Source: Paenibacillus xylanexedens (GTDB lineage Bacteria; Bacillota; Bacilli; Paenibacillales; Paenibacillaceae). Taken from it: a stretch of 63,575 nucleotides of DNA. Of the stretch, positions 7,319-13,881 are shown one piece after another; the first letter of the stretch is position 1, and every line of letters begins with the position of its first letter. The position numbers were made by a program, and so were the translations under genes. Under the pieces are notes generated by a model. The model worked only from the letters and a program-made list of their open reading frames with translations, made no database searches and was not told the origin of the DNA. Location of the stretch: contig NZ_JAGIKV010000033.1 in NCBI RefSeq assembly GCF_017874615.1, positions 1 to 63,575 of the forward strand, given 5' to 3'.

Positions 7319-8011
7319 TTATTTATGAAGGCCACATTCCGTTTTATCATTACCAGACCAGCGTCCGGCACGTGGGTCCTCGCCAGGCATAACCTGACGT
7401 GTACAATGCTCACAACCAATACTTGGGTAGTTCTGATCATGAAGAGGGTTATATACAACGTCATTGTCACGAATATATTGCCATACGTCCTCAGTCGTCC
7501 AGTGCGCAATCGGATTAAACTTCATCAGGCCAAATTTGGAATCATATTCAACCTTCTTTGAGTTTACACGAGTTGGTGCTTGATCTCTACGGATACCTGT
7601 AATCCATGCATCGTACTGTGAAAGAATCCGTGTCAGCGGTTCGACTTTGCGGATATTGCAACATCCGTTGGGGTCAGACTTCCACATCTCTTCGCCGTGT
7701 TGAGCTGCCTGCTCTTCCGGAGTAATCTTAGGTGACACGCGTACAAATTCAAGGTTGTAATTCTCCTGCATCTTATCACGTGTTTCGTATGTTTCTTTAA
7801 AGTGAAAATCTGTATCCAGATAAAAAATATCTGTGGATGGGCTAATCTTCTGCAACATATCTACAAGTACAACATCTTCTGCACCAAAGCTACATGCAAA
7901 AGTGATATTTGGGAATGTTTCAATAGCATACCGAATAATATCCTCCGGACTAGCATGTTCCAGTTCCTCTGCCTTCGTCCGTGCCAATTCTTCTTTCTCC
8001 AACAAGTTCAT
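7319..8011 (-). CDS. cysH: Thioredoxin-dependent APS/PAPS reductase
   Basis: The 230-residue PAPS-reductase-fold enzyme reduces activated sulfate to sulfite. CC (117-118) and CxxC (200, 203) supply four cysteines for the 4Fe-4S cluster that marks APS-reducing enzymes, and ECGLH near the C-terminus carries the catalytic cysteine (226). An open frame continues 52 codons upstream, but ATG at 8011 has GGGGG 9 bases before it and gives the family-typical N-terminus. The CymR-like operator and sigma-A promoter lie 46-95 bases upstream. It leads the cysH-sat pair, supplying sulfite toward cysteine; the cysE-cysS cluster elsewhere in the window uses that sulfur pathway. Confidence 0.93.
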   Translation of the reverse strand: MNLLEKEELARTKAEELEHASPEDIIRYAIETFPNITFACSFGAEDVVLVDMLQKISPSTDIFYLDTDFHFKETYETRDKMQENYNLEFVRVSPKITPEEQAAQHGEEMWKSDPNGCCNIRKVEPLTRILSQYDAWITGIRRDQAPTRVNSKKVEYDSKFGLMKFNPIAHWTTEDVWQYIRDNDVVYNPLHDQNYPSIGCEHCTRQVMPGEDPRAGRWSGNDKTECGLHK

Positions 8012-8056
8012 CTGTGAATTTCCCCCATTCTGCATTTCAATACATCTAAAGCCGAC

Positions 8057-8073
8057 TAATCTAATATGAATTA
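8057..8073 (-). promoter_or_regulatory. Putative CymR operator at the cysH transcription start
   Basis: The minus strand reads TAATTCATATTAGATTA, a 17-base near-palindrome. It agrees at all but one informative position with the CymR consensus as I remember it (TAAWNCNNATNGNAWTA). It begins 5 bases after the -10 box and covers the predicted start site, so a bound repressor would block initiation. CymR with CysK represses sulfur-assimilation genes in Bacilli when cysteine is plentiful. The consensus is from memory; binding is inferred. Confidence 0.55.
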
Positions 8074-8078
8074 TGTTT

Positions 8079-8106
8079 AGTATAAATCTTTCATTGGGGA
8101 TGTCAA
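8079..8106 (-). promoter_or_regulatory. cysH-sat promoter
   Basis: A perfect -35 TTGACA (8101-8106) and -10 TATACT (8079-8084) are separated by 16 bases on the minus strand. The leader to the cysH ATG is only about 60 bases, too short for an S-box riboswitch. Confidence 0.75.
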
Positions 8107-8215
8107 TGCCTGCCATATGGTAAAATAAATCAGTTTTTGCCCATTCTTGATTGTTGCTCTCACACAATATTTTGGTTCAATTTATTCATTTCTCTGTTAA
8201 AGAGATAAAAACAAT

Positions 8216-8377
8216 GATGTTGTCCCAGGTCATTAGGCAGGTAAAAATACATCTCTTAGCCTAGAAAACCTTTGCTGCTGCTGGGTTTGGACAGTTCTTG
8301 TTGCCAAGAACAACATCAAAAAATCACTGGGCGATTGAAAATGAAGGAAGAAAAGCAAAAGTTTTAAGGGGAGCAGC
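8216..8377. ncRNA. Candidate structured non-coding RNA, strand uncertain
   Basis: This gene-free stretch folds densely. An outer 8-bp helix is GATGTTGT (8216-8223) with ACAACATC (8310-8317). Nested inside are a 5-bp helix CCCAG (8224-8228) with CTGGG (8281-8285) and a 7-bp hairpin GTTCTTG/CAAGAAC (8294-8300 and 8305-8311), which shares one base with the outer helix and has a GCAA tetraloop if read on the minus strand. TAGGC/GCCTA (8234-8238 and 8259-8263) forms a further helix. GCTGCT (8274-8279) can also pair with AGCAGC (8372-8377), giving a pseudoknot. No protein frame fits. From memory it recalls the raiA/CsfG-type RNAs of spore-formers, but I could not check this. It lies between the cysH promoter and the rpsI terminator, not in a leader. 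Confidence 0.5.
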
Positions 8378-8762
8378 GTTGCGAATTTTAGCTGTGGATA
8401 TGTAAGGGACTTTTATCATTTCCATAAGAAATACTGATAAGGTTTGCAATAAAGGATTAAGTGCTAAAACAGTAAGCTGAGTGCATTCAAGAAATCACGC
8501 GTGAGTTCTAATCGATGATTTTATAGGAGCTGTTATAAAATGTGTGGTGAGTGGTGAGTAATGGGTATGAGCATATTCAATGATCTAAACGATTAGAGAG
8601 GTTCAGTAAAATGTAGATGTATTAACGTAGATATTATAGGACTGTATTGAGGGACATTAAGAGAACATTGAAAAGGCAATGAAGGAAATATCCACAAGCA
8701 TGGGGAGAGACATCAGAGCTATCGCACAAACTAATATAATATATGGCGTAATAGTCATGAAT
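8378..8762. other. Gene-free interval with inverted repeats
   Basis: No coding frame is convincing here. Structures seen are a bulged 10-bp hairpin (8413-8422 with 8428-8440) that may be the 3' part of the neighbouring RNA, a nearly perfect 20-bp palindrome centred on TCACGCGTGA (8490-8509), and TTTTATA/TATAAAA arms (8519-8525 and 8534-8540). The rest is purine-rich and unassigned. Confidence 0.5.
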
Positions 8763-8798
8763 ATATAAAAAAGCCTTTGACCGAGGCCAAAGGCTTTT
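8763..8798 (-). terminator. Terminator of rplM-rpsI
   Basis: An 11-bp perfect stem (8769-8779 with 8788-8798) has an 8-base loop, and is followed on the minus strand by six T residues. It begins 4 bases after the rpsI stop codon. Confidence 0.92.
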
Positions 8799-8802
8799 AA
8801 TA

Positions 8803-9195
8803 TTAACGTTTGGAGAACTGAGGTGCGCGACGAGCCGCTTTAAGACCGTATTTTTTACGCTCTTTCATACGTGGGTCACGAGTCAGGAATCCTGCTTTTT
8901 TCAGGGATGCGCGGTATTCCGGATCTGCTTTGAGCAGAGCGCGGGAGATACCATGACGGATTGCGCCGGCTTGACCGGAGATTCCGCCACCATGAGCAAT
9001 AACAAGAACGTCATAGTTATTGAGCGTTTCTGTCAAGTTCAGTGGTTGTTTTACGATCAGTTTGAGTGTTTCCAAACCGAAGTATTCATTAATATCACGT
9101 TTATTGATGACAATGCGTCCTTCACCCGGTACAAGGCGAACACGTGCTACCGAATGTTTACGACGACCTGTCCCATAGTATTGTACTTGTGCCAT
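8803..9195 (-). CDS. rpsI: 30S ribosomal protein S9
   Basis: This 130-residue protein has typical S9 features: QYYGTGRRKHSVARVRL at the N-terminus, GGGISGQAGAIRHGISRAL in the middle, and the basic tail ending in KAARRAPQFSKR that reaches the P-site tRNA. Full length. It is the second gene of rplM-rpsI, 19 bases after rplM, with a strong AGGAGG ribosome site and a terminator directly downstream. Confidence 0.98.
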   Translation of the reverse strand: MAQVQYYGTGRRKHSVARVRLVPGEGRIVINKRDINEYFGLETLKLIVKQPLNLTETLNNYDVLVIAHGGGISGQAGAIRHGISRALLKADPEYRASLKKAGFLTRDPRMKERKKYGLKAARRAPQFSKR

Positions 9196-9214
9196 GAAAC
9201 TGTCCTCCTTTTAA

Positions 9215-9652
9215 TTAACCGCGAAGTTCGTAAACTTCTGGTTTTTGTGCTGCATGTGGATGCTCAGTGCCTTTGTACGCTTTAAGTCTCAGCTTCATTT
9301 TCTCGCCCATGCGAGTTTTAGGAAGCATACCGCGAACAGCCAATTCCAACACACGCTCAGGTTTGTTCTTGATCATTTCTTCAGCTGTAGTTACTTTCAA
9401 ACCACCTGGATGCATCGAGTGACGGTAGTATTTTTTACCTTGCATTTTCTTACCAGTCAATACGATTTTCTCAGCATTGATGATAACAACGAAATCGCCA
9501 GTGTCCACGTGTGTAGTGAATTGTGGCTTATGTTTGCCGCGAATCAAAGCAGCTGCTTCGCTCGCCAAACGTCCGAGGGTTTTGCCTTCAGCATCAATGA
9601 TGTGCCATTGGCGCTCAACTTCGTTAGGCTTCGCCATGTACGTAGTACGCAT
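9215..9652 (-). CDS. rplM: 50S ribosomal protein L13
   Basis: This 145-residue protein matches L13 throughout (WHIIDAEGKTLGRLAS, HVDTGDFVVIINA, YYRHSMHPGG, AVRGMLPK, YKGTEHPHAAQKP). L13 is an early 23S assembly protein. AAGGAGG precedes ATG at 9652. The gene is led by its own promoter and a structured leader that resembles the Firmicute L13 autoregulatory leader. This makes rplM-rpsI a separate unit from the upstream truA. Confidence 0.98.
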   Translation of the reverse strand: MRTTYMAKPNEVERQWHIIDAEGKTLGRLASEAAALIRGKHKPQFTTHVDTGDFVVIINAEKIVLTGKKMQGKKYYRHSMHPGGLKVTTAEEMIKNKPERVLELAVRGMLPKTRMGEKMKLRLKAYKGTEHPHAAQKPEVYELRG

Positions 9653-9746
9653 GAAAAGTTCCTCCTTAAAATGTTCAAAATCATTATTTTCATTTATCTT
9701 CGTTCGTTAGGTTATAACTTTAGGTGTTGATGGATTATTGTATTTC

Positions 9747-9787
9747 GATGTGAACATCTTAATTGGGGCTGTGGGAAAGCCATTAAG
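9747..9787 (-). promoter_or_regulatory. Putative L13 mRNA leader
   Basis: Just downstream of the rplM promoter the RNA can form a helix of CUUAAU with AUUAAG enclosing GGCU/AGCC (9758-9787). A small GATGTTCACATC hairpin (9747-9758) follows. Position and form fit the L13 autoregulatory leader of Firmicutes, where L13 is thought to bind its own mRNA. Assignment to that family is from memory. Confidence 0.5.
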
Positions 9788-9801
9788 AAAACACAACTTT
9801 T

Positions 9802-9830
9802 ATATTACAGGATAATCGATTAAATCGCAA
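9802..9830 (-). promoter_or_regulatory. rplM-rpsI promoter
   Basis: -35 TTGCGA (9825-9830) and -10 TAATAT (9802-9807) are separated by 17 bases on the minus strand, about 150 bases before rplM. Confidence 0.65.
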
Positions 9831-9859
9831 GTGTTAATTAAACTTTTCACTCACGAAAT

Positions 9860-10633
9860 TTAATCTTTTTTGTATTCAAGATCCCAGAGCATTAAACCAC
9901 AGCTAACTGCAGTAGGTCCTGCAGCAGATCGATTACATGCAGCAATCATATTCGGTACATCAGAGGCTTTCCGTTTGCCCTCTCCGATCACCAGCAGTGT
10001 CCCTACAATGATACGAACCATATGCTGCAAAAAGCCGTTACCACTCACATAGATGTGAATGACACCCTGATCGCGCGGATGGTCTCTGCACATTGATCGG
10101 TCCACTTCCATCCATGCTTCGTATACCGAACGCACATGATTCTCTTTCTGAGACTTGCGTGAAGCAAAGGAGGTGAAATCATACGTGCCTATGAAGTGAC
10201 GTAAGCCCTCCTGCATTGCCATAATGTCCAGCTTCGCATGATGATGATATTGCAGTCTTCTGTTAAATACATCCGGAAATTGATTCGCATTGATTGTATA
10301 ACGATACGTTTTCTTTTTCGCTGCATAGCGAGAATGAAAATCAGCCGAAACTTCAATCGCATCAATAACGACAATATCGGAGGGTAATCTGGAGTTGAGT
10401 GCAATACACCAACGTTCAATCGGGATCTGGGACTCCGTAGGAAAATTGAAGATTTGTCTGCGGGCGTGAACACCTGCATCTGTTCGGCCTGAACCTGTAA
10501 TTTTAACCTTCTCACCGGTTAAAGCACGAATCGCATCTTCAAGATGATCCTGAATGGTATTCCCACCCGGCTGTACTTGGAAGCCGAAATAGGCAGTGCC
10601 ATCATAAGTTAACGTCATACATAAGTTCCGCAT
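9860..10633 (-). CDS. truA: tRNA pseudouridine(38-40) synthase TruA
   Basis: The start is set at ATG 10633 (MRNLCMTLTYDG), which has AAAGGTG 8 bases upstream; an in-frame extension upstream lacks a site. The 257-residue enzyme carries the catalytic GRTDAGVHA motif with Asp52. The C-terminal half has the TruA features FLQHMVRIIVGTLL and GLMLWDLEY. It converts U38-U40 of many tRNAs to pseudouridine. It lies between rplQ and rplM as in B. subtilis, but the ecfA1-ecfA2-ecfT transporter genes that precede truA there are missing. Confidence 0.96.
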   Translation of the reverse strand: MRNLCMTLTYDGTAYFGFQVQPGGNTIQDHLEDAIRALTGEKVKITGSGRTDAGVHARRQIFNFPTESQIPIERWCIALNSRLPSDIVVIDAIEVSADFHSRYAAKKKTYRYTINANQFPDVFNRRLQYHHHAKLDIMAMQEGLRHFIGTYDFTSFASRKSQKENHVRSVYEAWMEVDRSMCRDHPRDQGVIHIYVSGNGFLQHMVRIIVGTLLVIGEGKRKASDVPNMIAACNRSAAGPTAVSCGLMLWDLEYKKD

Positions 10634-10655
10634 TATTACCACACCTTTGTTCCAT

Positions 10656-10684
10656 ACTATACATATCCCTATCCCGAACAGCAA
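10656..10684 (-). promoter_or_regulatory. Possible truA promoter
   Basis: -35 TTGCTG (10679-10684) and -10 TATAGT (10656-10661) are separated by 17 bases, placing a start about 20 bases before the ribosome site. It makes sense of the two terminator hairpins immediately upstream. Confidence 0.5.
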
Positions 10685-10686
10685 AA

Positions 10687-10776
10687 GAAGCCCCTTACGG
10701 AGCTTCTATTACAGCACGAATTCCGAAATGAAGAGAAAAAAAGGGTTAATCCAGAATCGTTGATTCTGTCCCCTTT
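10687..10776 (-). terminator. Double terminator at the end of the ribosomal superoperon
   Basis: Downstream of rplQ there are two hairpins. The first (10740-10776) has a 7-bp perfect core CAGAATC/GATTCTG and an outer AAAGGG/CCCTTT arm followed by a 7-T run. The second (10687-10706) is an 8-bp stem with a GTAA loop followed by TTCTTTT. They close the S10-spc-alpha transcription unit. Confidence 0.85.
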
Positions 10777-10792
10777 CCTCATCTCATCTGTT

Positions 10793-11158
10793 TTACGCGC
10801 GGTCTACCAGTTCCAAGTAAACCATTGGCGCTGCGTCACCACGACGAGGTCCAAGTTTCAAGATACGAGTGTATCCACCTGGACGCTCAGCGTAACGACC
10901 GGACAATTCGCTAAACAGTTTTTGGATTGCATCTTGCTCACCATCGATAGTTTCGCGACGAACATAAGCTGCCACTTGGCGACGGGCATGAAGATCTCCC
11001 TTTTTCGCTTTAGTGATCAGTTTTTCAGCAATAGAGCGAACCTCTTTTGCTTTCGCTTCAGTTGTCTGAATGCGTTCGTATAAGAACAGGTCGGTTACCA
11101 GGTCACGGAACAAAGCTTTACGTGCGCTGGAATTACGGCCCAACTTTTGGTATGCCAT
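10793..11158 (-). CDS. rplQ: 50S ribosomal protein L17
   Basis: This 121-residue protein has L17 signatures: LGRNSSARKALFRDLVTDLF, RIQTTEAKAKEVRSIAEKLI and GYTRILKLGPRRGDAAPMVYLEL. It is full length, 34 bases after rpoA, with GGAGGG before the ATG. It is the last gene of the superoperon before two terminators. Confidence 0.98.
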   Translation of the reverse strand: MAYQKLGRNSSARKALFRDLVTDLFLYERIQTTEAKAKEVRSIAEKLITKAKKGDLHARRQVAAYVRRETIDGEQDAIQKLFSELSGRYAERPGGYTRILKLGPRRGDAAPMVYLELVDRA

Positions 11159-11192
11159 TATTTTCCCTCCTTCACTTCAAGCACTCGGCTGT

Positions 11193-12137
11193 CTATTCTT
11201 CTGTACGTAGTCCCAAACCAAGTTCCTCAAGCTTCTCTTGAACTTCTTCCAAAGACTTGCGTCCGAGGTTACGGACTTTCATCATGTCTTCTTCCGTTTT
11301 CGTAGTCAGCTCTTGCACGGTATTAATACCGGCACGTTTGAGGCAGTTGTAGGAACGAACAGAGAGATCCAGCTCTTCGATCGTCATTTCGAGTACTTTT
11401 TCTTTTTTGTCTTCTTCTTTTTCGACCATGATCTCTGCATCTTTCGCTTCGTCTGTAAGACCCACGAAGAGCATCAAATGCTCAGTCAAAATTTTAGCGC
11501 CAAGGCTTACAGCCTCTTCAGGACGAATACTTCCATCAGTCCAAACTTCCAACGTGAGCTTGTCATAGTTGGTCACTTGACCGACACGCGTATTTTCCAC
11601 AGCGTAGTTAACGCGACTGATCGGGGTGAAGATGGAATCGACTGGGATGACGCCGATCGGCTGGTCATCGCGTTTATTCCGATCTGCCTGGACGTAGCCG
11701 CGACCGCGATTGGCAAAAATACGCATGTGAAGTCTCGAACCTGGTCCGAGCGTAGCAATGTGCAAATCCGGGTTAAGGATCTCCACATCGGAGTCAGCAC
11801 GGATATCTCCAGCCGTAATTGCTCCTTCGCCTTCAGCATCAATCTCGAGCACTTTCTCCTCGTCCGAATGAATCTTAAGCGACAAAGCTTTCAGGTTAAG
11901 AATAACCTCCGTAACATCTTCCATTACGCCAGGAACTGTAGCAAATTCATGCAGAACGCCATCGATTTGAACCGAAGACACTGCCGCACCCGGCAGTGAC
12001 GAGAGCAAGATTCGGCGAAGCGAGTTTCCAAGCGTCGTACCGTATCCGCGCTCAAGCGGTTCTACTACGAATTTCCCATAGGTGCCATCATCGTTGACGT
12101 CTACCGTCTCAATTTTCGGCTTTTCGATTTCAATCAC
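11193..12137 (-). CDS. rpoA: DNA-directed RNA polymerase alpha subunit
   Basis: This 314-residue protein has both alpha domains: the assembly domain (residues 1-230, with LERGYGTTLGNSLRRILLSS) and the C-terminal DNA/activator-binding domain (LDLSVRSYNCLKRAGINTV, LGRKSLEEV). The start is GTG at 12137 behind GGAGGGG (7 bases), giving MIEIEKPKI. It follows rpsK by 136 bases; no convincing separate promoter is seen in that gap. Confidence 0.98.
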   Translation of the reverse strand: MIEIEKPKIETVDVNDDGTYGKFVVEPLERGYGTTLGNSLRRILLSSLPGAAVSSVQIDGVLHEFATVPGVMEDVTEVILNLKALSLKIHSDEEKVLEIDAEGEGAITAGDIRADSDVEILNPDLHIATLGPGSRLHMRIFANRGRGYVQADRNKRDDQPIGVIPVDSIFTPISRVNYAVENTRVGQVTNYDKLTLEVWTDGSIRPEEAVSLGAKILTEHLMLFVGLTDEAKDAEIMVEKEEDKKEKVLEMTIEELDLSVRSYNCLKRAGINTVQELTTKTEEDMMKVRNLGRKSLEEVQEKLEELGLGLRTEE

Positions 12138-12273
12138 TGCAATACCCCTCCTTCAAAACGTCGGTCCTCTATGAAACATTTACCTTCTCTTGCGAAAACA
12201 TGTAGTAGTATGCCTAAACAACCATTATTAGCAGATTGTGCCGGAAATATACCACACGCAGGGGCAAATCTCA

Positions 12274-12669
12274 TTAGACACGACGACGTTTTGGAGGACG
12301 GCATCCGTTATGCGGGACTGGAGTTACGTCTTTGATCAGGTTAACTTCAAGACCAGCAGCTTGCAAAGAGCGGATCGCTGCTTCACGGCCTGCGCCTGGT
12401 CCTTTAACCATAACCTCAACGGCTTTCATCCCATGTTCCATTGCAGCTTTGGCAGCAGTCTCAGCAGCCATTTGTGCAGCAAACGGAGTCGATTTACGGG
12501 AACCTCTGAATCCGAGGCCGCCGGAGCTTGCCCACGAAATTGCATTTCCGTGAGGATCCGTAATAGTAACGATAGTGTTATTGAAAGTGGAACGGATATG
12601 CGCCACGCCAGATTCAATATTCTTACGGTCACGACGTTTAGTACGTACGACTTTTTTCGGTTTAGCCAT
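12274..12669 (-). CDS. rpsK: 30S ribosomal protein S11
   Basis: This 131-residue protein matches S11 (GVAHIRSTFNNTIVTITD, FRGSRKSTPFAAQMAAE, VMVKGPGAGREAAIRSLQAAG, PHNGCRPPKRRRV). It contacts the mRNA exit and platform of the small subunit. The ATG follows AAGGGGGG. It lies 19 bases after rpsM. Confidence 0.98.
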   Translation of the reverse strand: MAKPKKVVRTKRRDRKNIESGVAHIRSTFNNTIVTITDPHGNAISWASSGGLGFRGSRKSTPFAAQMAAETAAKAAMEHGMKAVEVMVKGPGAGREAAIRSLQAAGLEVNLIKDVTPVPHNGCRPPKRRRV

Positions 12670-12688
12670 TTTCTCTTATCCCCCCTTA

Positions 12689-13057
12689 TTATTTCTTCTT
12701 GTTCGCTACTGTACGACGAGGACCTTTACGAGTACGAGCATTCGTTTTCGTACGTTGTCCACGAACAGGCAGACCACGACGATGACGAACTCCACGGTAA
12801 CAACCGATCTCCGTCAAACGTTTAATATTCAAAGAGATTTCTCGACGCAGGTCACCTTCTACTTTGACCTCTTTATCGATACTTTCACGCAATTTGCCGA
12901 CTTCATCTTCCGTCAAATCACGAACACGAGTGTCCGGATTGATGCCTGTTGTGCTCAGAATTTTCTGGGAAGTCGTTTTACCGATTCCGAAAATATAAGT
13001 CAAGGCGATCTCAACGCGCTTATCACGTGGCAAATCCACACCAGATATACGTGCCAT
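12689..13057 (-). CDS. rpsM: 30S ribosomal protein S13
   Basis: This 122-residue protein matches S13 (MARISGVDLPRDKRVEIALT, YIFGIGKTTSQKIL, YRGVRHRRGLPVRGQRTKTN) with the basic C-terminal tail that approaches P-site tRNA. It is the first gene after rpmJ, with a 20-base gap and a GGGGG ribosome site. Confidence 0.98.
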   Translation of the reverse strand: MARISGVDLPRDKRVEIALTYIFGIGKTTSQKILSTTGINPDTRVRDLTEDEVGKLRESIDKEVKVEGDLRREISLNIKRLTEIGCYRGVRHRRGLPVRGQRTKTNARTRKGPRRTVANKKK

Positions 13058-13077
13058 TTTACGCTACACCCCCTTCT

Positions 13078-13191
13078 TTAACCTTGTTTTTGTTTGTGTT
13101 TCGGATTTTCACAGATAACCATAACATTCCCTTTGCGGCGAATGACTTTGCACTTTTCGCAAATCGGCTTGACCGAAGGTCTTACCTTCAT
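13078..13191 (-). CDS. rpmJ: 50S ribosomal protein L36
   Basis: A 37-residue gene reads MKVRPSVKPICEKCKVIRRK and ends KHKQKQG. Cys11, Cys14, Cys27 and a late His form the zinc ribbon of the zinc-binding L36 type. GAGG lies 8 bases before ATG at 13191. The position between infA and rpsM is the standard one. Confidence 0.97.
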   Translation of the reverse strand: MKVRPSVKPICEKCKVIRRKGNVMVICENPKHKQKQG

Positions 13192-13209
13192 GTGAATTAC
13201 CTCCTCAAA

Positions 13210-13303
13210 GTTTTGCTAAGCAAAACCCTCTTCGTAAGCATTGACCTTGTTCTACTATTGTAAAACCGGCTTCGAAGCTTTCGCAAGTTTTGCCGGGCAA
13301 AAC
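13210..13303 (-). repeat. Two copies of a 17-bp hairpin in the infA-rpmJ gap
   Basis: GTTTTGC-TAA-GCAAAAC (13210-13226) and GTTTTGC-CGG-GCAAAAC (13287-13303) share identical 7-bp arms and differ only in the 3-base loop. The gap between infA and rpmJ is about 150 bases and holds no gene. Neither hairpin is followed by a T-run on the minus strand, so they look like processing or stability elements, not terminators. Confidence 0.7.
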
Positions 13304-13343
13304 CCGCTACATAAGCTTCACAGTTCATTGCAACTGTCTACTA

Positions 13344-13559
13344 CTATTTACGGTAAGTTATGCGACCTTTTGTTAAATCATAAGGCGACAACTGAACAAC
13401 TACTTTGTCTCCAGTCAGGATACGGATAAAGTGCATCCGCAGTTTTCCGGAAACGTGAGCGAGAATTTGATGACCGTTCTCAAGCTCAACCTTGAATGTT
13501 GCATTCGGTAGCGGTTCGAGAACCGTACCTTCCACTTCAATGACATCTTCCTTAGCCAT
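13344..13559 (-). CDS. infA: Translation initiation factor IF-1
   Basis: This 71-residue OB-fold protein has the IF-1 sequence MAKEDVIEVEGTVLEPLPNA, GHQILAHVSGKLRMHFIRIL and SPYDLTKGRITYRK. It binds the A site during initiation. The start codon lies 3 bases after the KOW gene stop, behind AAAGGAGA. Unlike the tightly packed neighbours, it is followed by a 150-base gap with repeated hairpins. Confidence 0.98.
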   Translation of the reverse strand: MAKEDVIEVEGTVLEPLPNATFKVELENGHQILAHVSGKLRMHFIRILTGDKVVVQLSPYDLTKGRITYRK

Positions 13560-13562
13560 TAG

Positions 13563-13871
13563 TCAGTCTCCTTTCTCTTCAGCTTGAATGTTGGTGGATT
13601 CCAGAAATGAATGAACCGCGTAACGGAGCTTTCCATTTGTCACCCGACCACTCTCGTTTAAACTGTTCACAACCTCGCTACTAATCATGGGCTGGAGTTC
13701 AAGATGAAGAAGATTCTTCTTCTTTGGTTGATCAAACTTACGTTTGTCTCCATCCGCAATATATACGAACTTACTGTCCGCTATAGCAACAATTACTGCG
13801 GCTTGGTCCGCATTGCGGCCTTTACGGATCTTCACAAGTTGACCGAGCTGCGGATTAGACTGACTGTTCAT
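13563..13871 (-). CDS. KOW-domain RNA-binding protein (YbzG-like)
   Basis: This 102-residue protein has an N-terminal KOW motif (GQLVKIRKGRNADQAAVIVA, then KFVYIADGDKRKFDQPKKKN), as in ribosomal L14e/L27e-type proteins. Its C-terminal 45 residues are helical. It sits between map and infA, where B. subtilis has ybzG, a small KOW protein of undefined role. It begins 10 bases after map and ends 3 bases before infA, so it is translated with them. A ribosome-associated function is likely but unproven. Confidence 0.85.
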   Translation of the reverse strand: MNSQSNPQLGQLVKIRKGRNADQAAVIVAIADSKFVYIADGDKRKFDQPKKKNLLHLELQPMISSEVVNSLNESGRVTNGKLRYAVHSFLESTNIQAEEKGD

Positions 13872-13881
13872 GCCTCATCAC

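Noticed and set aside
8012..8106. S-box or other SAM riboswitch in front of cysH
   Set aside because: The leader is only about 60 bases and lacks the S-box core; an operator-like palindrome occupies the start site instead.
11238..11999. A 253-codon open frame opposite rpoA
   Set aside because: Mirror of the rpoA reading frame; no ribosome site and no family likeness.
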